From: Deltaproteobacteria bacterium
Lineage (GTDB): Bacteria > Myxococcota_A > UBA796 > UBA2385
Assembly: GCA_016792625.1 (NCBI GenBank)
Contig: JAEUKK010000074.1
Coordinates: forward strand, 1-64,000
Direction of reading: 5' to 3'
Length of the DNA stretch: 64,000 nt
Under the pieces are notes generated by a model, which saw nothing but the letters and a program-made list of their open reading frames with translations, was not told the DNA's origin and ran no database searches. The position numbers and the translations under genes are program-made. Positions 45,501-52,818 of the stretch are shown here, in pieces (positions within the stretch are counted from its first letter, which is position 1; every line of letters starts with the position of its first letter).

Positions 45501-46664
45501 TCAGGCCCGCGGGAGGCGCACGCGGAAGCGCGCGCCCTCGCCGGGCGGGCTGTCTACATCGACCTGGCCGCTGTTCCGGGTGACGATCCGGTAGACCACG
45601 TTGAGGCCGAGCCCGGTGCCGCGGCCGGGCGGCTTGGTGGTGAAGAAGGGATCGAAGACCTGGCGGAGCCGGGCCGGCGCGATGCCCGGGCCGTTGTCGT
45701 GCACGCGCAGGAGGGCGAGCCCGCCCTCGCTCCACGCCTCGACCGCGACCCACCGCTCACCTTCAGGCCGGTGCTCGATCACGGCCTCAGCGGCGTTCTT
45801 GATCAGGTTGAGGAGCACCTGCTGCAGCTCGGTCCCCCGGATGCGGGCGCGGAGGCCAGGCTCGACCTGCAGGCGGAGCTCGACCCCGGCCAGCGCCGCC
45901 GTGCGGGCGAGCAGCCGCTGGGCGTCGTCGAGGGCGAGCGCGACATCCGCGGTCTGCTCCTCGTCGTCCACGTCGGAGGCCCTGGCGTAGCTGGTCAGCT
46001 CCTGCACGATATGCCGGATATTCTCGCTATACTCGACGATCTCGCGAGCGTGTGAGCGCACGACCGGCAGCTCATCTTCCTCGAGGATGGCCTCAGCGAG
46101 GCCCAAGACGCCGAACAGCGGGCTCGACACCTCGTGCGCGATGCCGGCGGCGAGCGTGCCGATCCCGGCGAGCTTCTCGGACTGGATGAGCTCGGACTGC
46201 AGGGCGCGCGTCTCGGCGAGCGCGGCCTCCAGCTCGGCGTTCTTGCGCTGCAGGTCAGCGAGCAGCTGCCGGTTCTCGCGGGCCATCCGCAACCGCTCGA
46301 GCGCGCGCCAGGCCTTGCGGCGCACGTCGAAAACATCGTCGAGCGGCTTGCGCAGGTAGTCGAAGGCGCCCAGAGCGAGCGCATCGACCGCGGTGTCGAC
46401 CGAGGCGTAGCCAGTGATGAGAATGGCTTCGGCGAGCGGATCCCGCTGCTTGAGGCGGCGCATCAGCTCGATTCCCGAGATGTCGGGCAGGTTCTTGTCG
46501 GTGATCAGCAGGTCGACCGGGTCGCTCTCGATGAGGGCCGCGGCCGTCGCGCCATCGGCGCAAGCGCTGAGCCGGACCGCCTCGCCGGCGAAGACCGCGC
46601 GCAAAATCTGCAAAATGACCGGCTCATCGTCGACGAGGAGCAAGTGGGGCGGGCGCGCGCTCAT
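45501..46664 (-). CDS. receiver-histidine kinase hybrid (REC-HisKA-HATPase)
   Basis: 387 aa, cytoplasmic. Receiver domain 1-115: acidic pair Asp12/Asp13, phospho-acceptor Asp56 (LLITDKNLPD), Thr84, Lys106. A coiled coil 115-160 follows. HisKA has His177 (GIAHEVSSPLFGVLG). HATPase is complete: N-box NLIKNAAEA (Asn290), G1 VHDNGPGI, F-box FDPFFTT, G2 GRGTGLGLN. Receiver-first hybrids respond to another kinase's phosphate and then act as kinases. It is the first gene of the seven-gene run. Partner candidates are the degenerate membrane kinase and the soluble kinase. No DNA-binding output domain is present. Confidence 0.93.
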   Translation of the reverse strand: MSARPPHLLLVDDEPVILQILRAVFAGEAVRLSACADGATAAALIESDPVDLLITDKNLPDISGIELMRRLKQRDPLAEAILITGYASVDTAVDALALGAFDYLRKPLDDVFDVRRKAWRALERLRMARENRQLLADLQRKNAELEAALAETRALQSELIQSEKLAGIGTLAAGIAHEVSSPLFGVLGLAEAILEEDELPVVRSHAREIVEYSENIRHIVQELTSYARASDVDDEEQTADVALALDDAQRLLARTAALAGVELRLQVEPGLRARIRGTELQQVLLNLIKNAAEAVIEHRPEGERWVAVEAWSEGGLALLRVHDNGPGIAPARLRQVFDPFFTTKPPGRGTGLGLNVVYRIVTRNSGQVDVDSPPGEGARFRVRLPRA

Positions 46665-46727
46665 GGGGGCCTCAGGGCTCGGCCCATGCGGGGCCAGGAG
46701 CGGCGCGATCCGGCGCGCCGGGGGCCC

Positions 46728-46733
46728 AGCCTA
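46728..46733 (-). promoter_or_regulatory. putative -10 hexamer TAGGCT for the signalling operon
   Basis: GGTAGGCT on the minus strand, 63 nt before the ATG at 46664, in the divergent region with the EF-hand-like lipoprotein gene. Same hexamer as upstream of icmF. Confidence 0.33.
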
Positions 46734-46775
46734 CCACCGCGCCTCGCACCAGCTTGCCCACACCGCCGCCCTCGA

Positions 46776-46803
46776 TTGACTATCCACCCGCGCACACTAA
46801 GCT
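46776..46803 (+). promoter_or_regulatory. sigma70-like promoter TTGACT-N16-TAAGCT
   Basis: TTGACT (46776-46781) and TAAGCT (46798-46803) are separated by 16 bp and lie 68 nt before the ATG of the EF-hand-like lipoprotein gene. It is the best -35/-10 pair seen in the window. Confidence 0.45.
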
Positions 46804-46871
46804 GGGCCGCCCCCGGGCCGAAGCTGTCCGGGCGGGGCCCAGGTCCCCGCCGCCGCACCGATGGAGCCACC

Positions 46872-47435
46872 ATGCGCGCCGCCCACTGCATCCTCCCCCT
46901 CGGGCTGCTGGCCTTCGGGCTGCCGGCCTGCGCCCCCAAGACCAAGCAGGTCTTCGAGGCGGGTGTGCTCAGCGAGCGCCCCTCCGCCGACGGGCTCACC
47001 GAGCAGCAGATCGATCTGAACGGCGACGGGCGCACCGAGGTGTGGAACTTCCTGCGTGACCGGGCGAACGCGCCGAAGGTCGTTCTCCGCAAAGAGAGCG
47101 ACCTCAACTTCGACGGGCGCGTCGACGTGCGCGCGTGGTTCGATGACGCCGGCGTGCTTGAGAAACAGGAGTGGGACGGCGACTTCGACGGGCGCGTCGA
47201 CTGGGTCGACCACTACCAGGGCGGCGTGCGCGTGCTCAGCGAGTGGGACACGAACAACGACGGAAAGTTCGACGAGTTCCGCAGCTACGAGAGCGGTCGG
47301 GTGCGGCGCAAAGAGCGCGACACCAACGCCGACGAGCAGATCGACTTTTGGGAGTACCTCGACGAGACCGGCAAGGTCGTGAAGACCGGCCGCGACGTCG
47401 ACGGCGACGGCGTGATGGACGAGCGCGACGAGTAG
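46872..47435 (+). CDS. lipoprotein with six EF-hand-like calcium loops
   Basis: 187 aa. Lipobox FGLPAC; GGAG 5 nt before the ATG. The mature protein is built of ~25-residue repeats each carrying a D-x-[DN]-x-D loop: DLNGDGRTE, DLNFDGRVD, DGDFDGRVD, DTNNDGKFDE, DTNADEQID and DVDGDGVMDE. Most repeats contain Trp, Tyr or Phe followed by a short strand (VWNFLRD, VRAWFDD, DFWEYLDE). This matches secreted EF-hand-like or dockerin-like calcium proteins common in Myxococcota. It is divergent from, and next to, the trans-envelope signalling operon, so it could report on calcium or surface state there (inference). Confidence 0.8.
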   Translation: MRAAHCILPLGLLAFGLPACAPKTKQVFEAGVLSERPSADGLTEQQIDLNGDGRTEVWNFLRDRANAPKVVLRKESDLNFDGRVDVRAWFDDAGVLEKQEWDGDFDGRVDWVDHYQGGVRVLSEWDTNNDGKFDEFRSYESGRVRRKERDTNADEQIDFWEYLDETGKVVKTGRDVDGDGVMDERDE

Positions 47436-47460
47436 GCGAAGCCAAATCGACGCCTCGCGC

Positions 47461-47494
47461 AGGGTGGGCAAATCGCCCGCCCTGTCGCCGTTTT
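47461..47494 (+). terminator. intrinsic-terminator-like hairpin followed by TTTT
   Basis: AGGGTGGGC (47461-47469) pairs with GCCCGCCCT (47475-47483) with one G-U pair and an AAATC loop; TTTT follows at 47491-47494. It lies 25 nt downstream of the EF-hand-like lipoprotein stop and before the convergent gmd stop. Confidence 0.48.
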
Positions 47495-47499
47495 GGGGC

Positions 47500-48471
47500 T
47501 CAGTGGCCTTGTCGCCCCGCAGAGACTCGGTCGACCTCGGCCCGCACCATGCGCTCGACCAGCTGATCGAAGCTGAGCGCCGGGGCCCAGCCGAGCGCAT
47601 GGCGCGCCCGCGTCGCGTCGCCGCGCAGGCAGGGGATCTCTGCGGGGCGGAGCTGGTCGGGGTCGTGCCGGACATGATCCCGCCAGTCGAGGCCCACACA
47701 ACCGAAGGCGCGCTCGGCGAAGTCTTGCACCGACCAGGCCTCGCCGGTCGCGACAACAAAGTCCTGCGCGTCATCTTGGCAGAGCATGAGGTGCATTGCG
47801 CGGGTGTAGTCGCCCGCAAAACCCCAGTCGCGGCGCACGTCGAGGCGCCCGAGGCCGACCCCGTCGCGCCGTCCAAGCTTGGCTTCGGCGGCGGCGATCG
47901 CGAGCTTGCGGGTCACGAACTCTTCCCCTCGCCGCTCGGACTCGTGGTTGAACAAAATGCCGCCCACGGCGAAAATACCGTAGCTCTCACGGTAGTTGAC
48001 CGTGAGGTGGTGCGCGTAGACCTTGGCGACCCCATAAGGCGAGCGCGGATGAAAGGGGGCGCCCTCACCCTGCCCGTCGGCGCCGCTCAGGCCGAACATC
48101 TCGCTGCTGCCCGCCTGGTAGAAGCGGATCTCTGGGTTGACCAGCCGGATCGCCTCGAGCATGCGGGCGCAGCCCAGCGCGGTCACTTCGCCGGTCAGGA
48201 CGGGCTGACGCCAGCTCGTCGGCACGAAGGACTGGGCGGCGAGGTTGTAGACGTGGTCGGGGCGGTGGCGCCGAAGCGCGTCGATCAGGCTGCCTTGGTC
48301 GAGCAGGTCAGCGCTGTCGAGCACGAGGCCCCGCAAGTGGGCGAGCCGCCAGTGATTGGGGCTTGCGCTGCGGCGGTGCAAGCCGATGACCTCCCACCCT
48401 GCGGCGAGGAGCTGCTCAGCCAAAAAGCTGCCGTCCTGGCCGGTGATCCCGGTGATCAACGCTCGGCTCAT
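47500..48471 (-). CDS. gmd: GDP-mannose 4,6-dehydratase
   Basis: 323 aa. Extended SDR fold. NAD(P)-binding GITGQDG (Gly8-x2-Gly11-x2-Gly14). Catalytic set SSEMFG plus Tyr146-x3-Lys150 (YGVAKVYAH). NHESERRGEEFVTRKL and DWGFAGDYTRAMHLML are GMD-specific signatures. It converts GDP-D-mannose to GDP-4-keto-6-deoxy-D-mannose, the entry to GDP-fucose, -rhamnose or -perosamine. The next enzyme is not in the window. GGAGAGAG precedes the ATG at 48471. manC, which makes its substrate, lies two genes upstream on the same strand. Confidence 0.94.
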   Translation of the reverse strand: MSRALITGITGQDGSFLAEQLLAAGWEVIGLHRRSASPNHWRLAHLRGLVLDSADLLDQGSLIDALRRHRPDHVYNLAAQSFVPTSWRQPVLTGEVTALGCARMLEAIRLVNPEIRFYQAGSSEMFGLSGADGQGEGAPFHPRSPYGVAKVYAHHLTVNYRESYGIFAVGGILFNHESERRGEEFVTRKLAIAAAEAKLGRRDGVGLGRLDVRRDWGFAGDYTRAMHLMLCQDDAQDFVVATGEAWSVQDFAERAFGCVGLDWRDHVRHDPDQLRPAEIPCLRGDATRARHALGWAPALSFDQLVERMVRAEVDRVSAGRQGH

Positions 48472-48599
48472 CTCGCTCTCTCCACAGCGACCCCACACAC
48501 GATCCAACCTGACCCACACAAGGCAGCGCGGGGCCCCGAGGCGCCCCGTCGGCCCTCCGCCTTCGACCACCGCTGACGAGGGCCCGGCGAGGCGCCCGA

Positions 48600-49016
48600 T
48601 CAGTCCACGGTGATCTGCGCGTTGTCGAAGGCGGCCGACTCCCCCTCGACGAACCAAAGCACCGTCCAGCTGCCGCGCTTCGGGTCGGCGATGGTCACGG
48701 TCGGGTCGAAGCAGACGTCGCCGCAAGCGCCGGGCTCCCCTTCGATCCAGATCTCTTCAATGACGATCTCGGTGCCTTTGACCGAGACGCTCGGGTCGAA
48801 GACGGCGTCACAGGGCTGCTCGACGCCGGTGCGGCGCGCCACGATGTCGGCGTCGATGATCTCGACCTCCAGCGCGCTCACCAGCTCTTCGTCGAAGTCG
48901 ACGTTGGTGCAGCCAGGGGCGTCCCAGCTCACGTCGAGCTCACCTTGGCAGGCGCTGAGGGCGAGCGCGGTGGCGAGGGCGGCGCGCGGCGCGCGGCAGG
49001 AGCGGTGGCTGGGCAC
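48600..49016 (-). CDS. small lipoprotein, beta-rich
   Basis: 138 aa from GTG 49016 with GGAGG upstream. The signal ends LATALALSACQGEL with a lipobox. The mature part is beta-rich with five Cys (APGCTNVDF, EQPCDAVFD, GACGDVCFDP) probably in disulfides. It has no recognised domain (TVTIADPKRGSWTVLWFVEG). It sits between manC and gmd on the same strand but has no apparent link to sugar nucleotides. Confidence 0.62.
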   Translation of the reverse strand: MPSHRSCRAPRAALATALALSACQGELDVSWDAPGCTNVDFDEELVSALEVEIIDADIVARRTGVEQPCDAVFDPSVSVKGTEIVIEEIWIEGEPGACGDVCFDPTVTIADPKRGSWTVLWFVEGESAAFDNAQITVD

Positions 49017-49074
49017 GGGGCCTCCAAGGTCGGGAGGGCATGCTGCCACAGCCGGGGGAAAGCAGCGGCACGCC

Positions 49075-50127
49075 TCAGGTTCGGTCGGGGAACTCCGCGC
49101 GGAGCCGCTCAATCAGGGCACGGAGCTCCTGCGCGCGGCGCGCGTCGAGCAGCAGCAGCGCGTCGGGGGTGTCGACCAGGACCACACCGCTCACCCCCAC
49201 CGTCGCCACCAGCTTGCCGGGGGCCCACAGCAGGTTGTCTGTGGCGTCCAGCGCGATGGACTGGGCGACCCGCCCGCGCCCCCCTTCGATGGAAGGGAGC
49301 AGGTCGACGGCACCCGTCCAGCTGCCCACATCGCTCCACCCGAAGGCGGACGGCAGACAATATACGCGGTCGCTGCGCTCCATCAGCCCGTAGTCGACGC
49401 TGGTGGCCTCGGCCTCGAGCCAGCGCGGCGGCGGAGCCCCGGCGGCGGCCCCCCGCAGCGCGGCCCGGGTGCGGGGCTGGTGGCGCTCCAGCTCATCGAG
49501 GAAGACCGAGGGGCGAAACACGAAGATCCCCGCGTTCCAGCGATGGTTTCCGCCGGCGACCCAGGCCTCCGCGGTCGTGCGGCCGGGCTTCTCGCGAAAA
49601 GCGGCGGCCCGCTTGAGCGGCTGCCCAGCGAAGACGCCGACGTCTGGGCCCAGCTCAATGTAGCCAAAGCCGGTCTCGGGCCGATCCGGCGCGAGGCCCA
49701 GGGTGATCAGCCCTTCGAGGCGCTGCGCCGCCTCGATCCCGCCAGAGAGCGCGGCGCGAAAGCCTACGGGGTCGGCGACGTGGTGATCAGCGGGGAGAAC
49801 GACCAGCACGTCATCAGCGGCCCCCTCCGCCTCGATCACGCTCGCCGCCCAGGCGATGCAGGGCAGCGTGTTTCGAGCGGAGGGTTCAACCATGATCGCC
49901 GCCTTTGGCAGCGGCCCGACCTCCTCCACGACCGCGTCTCGCATCTCCTCCCCCGTCACCACCCGAAGGTGGGCAGGGCTGATCAGCGGGAGCAGGCGGT
50001 CGATGGTGGCGCGGAGCAGGCTCGGGCCCCCGTCCAGCGAGAGGCACTGTTTGGGCACGCGCCGCCGAGACAGCGGCCAGAAGCGCGTCCCCGAGCCGCC
50101 CGCCATGATCAAGCCGTGCACGGTCAT
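49075..50127 (-). CDS. manC: mannose-1-phosphate guanylyltransferase (GTP)
   Basis: 350 aa. Nucleotidyltransferase signature LIMAGGSGTRFWPLSRRRVP with the pyrophosphorylase loop and Lys (PKQ). EPSARNTLPCIAWAA and VVLPADHHVADP are conserved family blocks; ETGFGYIELG and NHRWNAGIFVF complete the active site. It makes GDP-mannose from mannose-1-phosphate and GTP. It lacks the C-terminal isomerase half of bifunctional AlgA/ManC proteins. It lies 41 nt after trmL and upstream of gmd, giving two consecutive steps of GDP-deoxyhexose synthesis for polysaccharide. Confidence 0.93.
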   Translation of the reverse strand: MTVHGLIMAGGSGTRFWPLSRRRVPKQCLSLDGGPSLLRATIDRLLPLISPAHLRVVTGEEMRDAVVEEVGPLPKAAIMVEPSARNTLPCIAWAASVIEAEGAADDVLVVLPADHHVADPVGFRAALSGGIEAAQRLEGLITLGLAPDRPETGFGYIELGPDVGVFAGQPLKRAAAFREKPGRTTAEAWVAGGNHRWNAGIFVFRPSVFLDELERHQPRTRAALRGAAAGAPPPRWLEAEATSVDYGLMERSDRVYCLPSAFGWSDVGSWTGAVDLLPSIEGGRGRVAQSIALDATDNLLWAPGKLVATVGVSGVVLVDTPDALLLLDARRAQELRALIERLRAEFPDRT

Positions 50128-50168
50128 GGCACCTCCGCGGCCCGCGCACGGGCGCTCCCCCCGGGTGG

Positions 50169-50633
50169 CTAAAAGAGCCCGGGCTCGATGTGCTGGAGCG
50201 CGGCGTAGGCCGCCACCGCCACCGCGTTGCTCAGGTTGAGGGAGCGGATGGGGCCGGGCATGGGGATTTGGTAGCCGCCGCGGGCCCGCACCAAGTCAGC
50301 GGGCAATCCAACCGACTCCCGGCCAAAAACCAGGACACAGCCCGGAGCGTACGGCGCCTGGGTGTAGGGCGCCCCACCCAAAGCCGAGTACAGAAAGGTC
50401 GGCCGCCCCTCCGCCCAGCGGAAAAAGGCGTCCATGTCGTTGTGCTCGACGACATCGACCGAGCGCCAATAGTCGAGCCCCGCGCGGCGGACGGCCTTCT
50501 CATCGGTCTGAAAGCCGAGCGGGTGCACGAGGTGGAGCCGCGCGCCGACCCCCAGACAGAGGCGGCCCGCGTTCCCGGCGTTCTGGCCGATCTCTGGCTG
50601 GATGAGCGCGACGTGGAGGCGCGGCTCGGCCAC
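50169..50633 (-). CDS. trmL: tRNA (cytidine/uridine-34 2'-O)-methyltransferase TrmL
   Basis: 154 aa, the typical small SPOUT methyltransferase. LIQPEIGQNAGNAGRLC, GFQTDEKAVRRAGLDYW, LVFGRESVGLP and IPMPGPIRSLNLSNAVAV are the trefoil-knot SAM-binding motifs. It methylates the wobble ribose of tRNA-Leu in characterised members. The GTG start is 2 nt after the grpE stop, so it is co-translated with grpE. Confidence 0.95.
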   Translation of the reverse strand: MAEPRLHVALIQPEIGQNAGNAGRLCLGVGARLHLVHPLGFQTDEKAVRRAGLDYWRSVDVVEHNDMDAFFRWAEGRPTFLYSALGGAPYTQAPYAPGCVLVFGRESVGLPADLVRARGGYQIPMPGPIRSLNLSNAVAVAAYAALQHIEPGLF

Positions 50634-50635
50634 GC

Positions 50636-51349
50636 TCAGGCCTCGCCGATCGGCGCGGTCCAGGCGCCCACGATGACCTTCGCGGGGCGGATCAGACGGT
50701 TGCCGATGCGGTAGCCCGCGGCGAAGACGTCGACGACGGCGTCGTGCAGCGCCTCGTCGGGCACCGGGCAGGTGGTCAGCGCCTCGTGGATGTTCGGGTC
50801 GAACTTTGCGCCCTTGCCGGGCACCTCTTCAAGGCCCAGCGAAGCGAAGGCGGTCATAAACTCTTTGAGGACCAGATCGAGCCCCACCACGGTGTCCTCG
50901 GCGCTCGCGCCCCGCTTGGCCGCGTCGAGCGAGCGGCGCAGGTTCTCGACCGGCTCGAAGATGCTCGCGACCACCTCACCGCGCCGCAGCTCTTCTTGCA
51001 CCACCGCTTGGCGTTTGAGCCGTTCTTTGGTGGCCTCAACCTCTTCTTGCTGCTTTTGGTAGGCTTGGCTCACCGCCCGCAGGCGCTCTTTGAGCTCGTT
51101 GCGCTCTTGGGCCAGCGCGGCGTTGTCGCTGTCGGCCTTGGCGAGCAGGGCGCGCAGCTCAAGGACGGCGGGCGGGTCGAGCTCAATGACCTCGGCCTCA
51201 GGCGCGGCCTCGCCGACGGCGTCGACCAGCTCAGCGTCGACCGCTTGGGGGTCGACCTGGGCGCCGCCGCCCTCATCCCCCCCGCCGCCGTCGGCCTCGG
51301 ACGCGTCGAATTCGGTGTCGATGTGCTCGGCTTCTGCGGTGCTGCTCAT
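50636..51349 (-). CDS. grpE: nucleotide exchange factor GrpE
   Basis: 237 aa. Residues 1-75 are acidic and low complexity. A long coiled coil (LAQERNELKERLRAVSQAY, QKQQEEVEATKERLKRQAVV) leads to the GrpE head: VENLRRSLDAAKRG, GLEEVPGKGAKFDPNIHEAL and the terminal motif GYRIGNRLIRPAKVIVG. It releases ADP from DnaK. dnaK and dnaJ are not adjacent in the window. No HrcA/CIRCE-like inverted repeat was noticed upstream. It heads the grpE-trmL-manC-lipoprotein-gmd series. Confidence 0.95.
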   Translation of the reverse strand: MSSTAEAEHIDTEFDASEADGGGGDEGGGAQVDPQAVDAELVDAVGEAAPEAEVIELDPPAVLELRALLAKADSDNAALAQERNELKERLRAVSQAYQKQQEEVEATKERLKRQAVVQEELRRGEVVASIFEPVENLRRSLDAAKRGASAEDTVVGLDLVLKEFMTAFASLGLEEVPGKGAKFDPNIHEALTTCPVPDEALHDAVVDVFAAGYRIGNRLIRPAKVIVGAWTAPIGEA

Positions 51350-51500
51350 GGGGGCTCCCTCGAAGAGTCGGCCGGCGGGGTAACCACCGACCCGCGCGCG
51401 TCAACGGGCGCCCGGTCCGCATCGGCCGCCCTTGCCTTCTCCCCGCTGGTGGACAAGGTGCGGCCCCCGCTGGGCCCTGCCCCGCCCCGAGGGAGAGCCG

Positions 51501-52805
51501 ATGCCCGAGAAACAAAACAAGCTGTTGATGTGGATGGCGGTCATCCTGGCCGCGCTGGTCGGCCTGATCACCTTCATCGAGGCGCCGCCGCCCGCCCCTG
51601 AGGAGGGCGCGTCCAAGTTCACCGCCGCCTATGAGGGTATCGAACCCTCTCAAATCAACGAACTGTCGATCACCGCGCAAGGGGTGGGCGGGCCGCTGCG
51701 GCTGCGGCGGGGCACCGGCGGCGCGTGGGAGCAGGTCGAGCCGCGCCCGGCCCGCGTCGACGCCCGCGCGGTCGAGGAGCTCGTGCGCGGGCTGCTCCGC
51801 ATCGAGCTGAGCGCGCCCCTGCCCGGCGCGCTGACCGATTACGGCTTGGACGCCGGCACGACCCAGGTCCGCCTCGTGCAAGCCGACGGGGTGGCCCACA
51901 CCATCACCGTCGGCGCCGACGCGCCCGTCGGCTCCTCGACCTATGTACGCCTGGGCGAAGGCGCGCCCCAGGCCACCCAGAGCCGGCTCAGCGTGCTCCT
52001 CACCCCCGAGGCCCTCGACCTGCGCGACCGGCGGCTCGTCGATCTCAGCGTCAGCGGCGTCACACAGGTCGAGCTGGGCGGCCCCAGCCAAGGTCTGCGC
52101 TTCGTCAAAGATGACCACGGCTGGTGGGTCGAGCCGACCACCGCCGAGGGCCCCTTCCCCCGCATCCGGGCCGCCGGCGGCTCCGTCGACGCCATGATCA
52201 ACACCTTGGTGAACCTGCAGGTCGGCGCGTTCTTGGAGGGCCCCGCCGATCTGCCTGGGGTCGCGCCGCTGACCGCGCGGCTCTTTGAGGGAGAGTCCAG
52301 TACCGCCCTGACTTTTGCGCCGGACGAGGACGAGACCTGGCTGGCCCTAAGCCCGCTGCACCCGAGCCCCGTGCAGCTCGATGGCGCCGCTCTGGCCGAG
52401 ATCTTGGTCAAAGGTCCGCCCCAGTGGTTCGAGCCGGCGCTGCTGCCGGTCCGCCCCTTGCGCCTCGAACGCGTCGAAGCGGAGCTGGGTGGGCTGAAGC
52501 TCGACGCGCGCCGGACCGCCGAGGGTTGGGACGACCCGCGCGCCGAGGCGCTGCTGCGCGCCCTCGACCAAGCCAAGGTTGACCGCGGGCGGGGCGGCGG
52601 CGCGGCGGCCGAGGCCGAGGTCAGCGGACGGGTGCGCCTCACCGAGGCCGGTGGCCACGTCGAGCAGGTCGAGCTGCTCGGGCAGACCCTCGAGGGTGAG
52701 CGCTCGGCGCGTGAGCCCGGCCTCGGCGCGCCCTTTGTGGTCAGCGCGGCGACCTTGGCCGCGCTAGAGGCCGCCTTGGCGCCGAGCGGGGCCGCTGCGC
52801 CCTGA
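51501..52805 (+). CDS. DUF4340 domain protein, membrane-anchored
   Basis: 434 aa. A single N-terminal helix (KLLMWMAVILAALVGLITFI) anchors a periplasmic body of repeated alpha/beta units, as in DUF4340 proteins (LRLRRGTGGAWEQVEPRPAR, LTDYGLDAGTTQVRL, YVRLGEGAPQATQSRLSVLL, LRFVKDDHGWWVEP). In gliding bacteria and some others, DUF4340 genes sit beside GldA/GldG-type ABC transporters; no such genes lie next to this one. GGGAGAG precedes ATG 51501. It is divergent from grpE. Function unknown. Confidence 0.82.
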   Translation: MPEKQNKLLMWMAVILAALVGLITFIEAPPPAPEEGASKFTAAYEGIEPSQINELSITAQGVGGPLRLRRGTGGAWEQVEPRPARVDARAVEELVRGLLRIELSAPLPGALTDYGLDAGTTQVRLVQADGVAHTITVGADAPVGSSTYVRLGEGAPQATQSRLSVLLTPEALDLRDRRLVDLSVSGVTQVELGGPSQGLRFVKDDHGWWVEPTTAEGPFPRIRAAGGSVDAMINTLVNLQVGAFLEGPADLPGVAPLTARLFEGESSTALTFAPDEDETWLALSPLHPSPVQLDGAALAEILVKGPPQWFEPALLPVRPLRLERVEAELGGLKLDARRTAEGWDDPRAEALLRALDQAKVDRGRGGGAAAEAEVSGRVRLTEAGGHVEQVELLGQTLEGERSAREPGLGAPFVVSAATLAALEAALAPSGAAAP

Positions 52806-52818
52806 GCCTCGCCCTCAG
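52802..52818. terminator. short hairpin enclosing both stop codons
   Basis: CTGAG (52802-52806) and CTCAG (52814-52818) pair around CCTCGCC and take in the stop codons of the two convergent genes. The stem is only 5 bp and there is no T-run. Confidence 0.3.
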
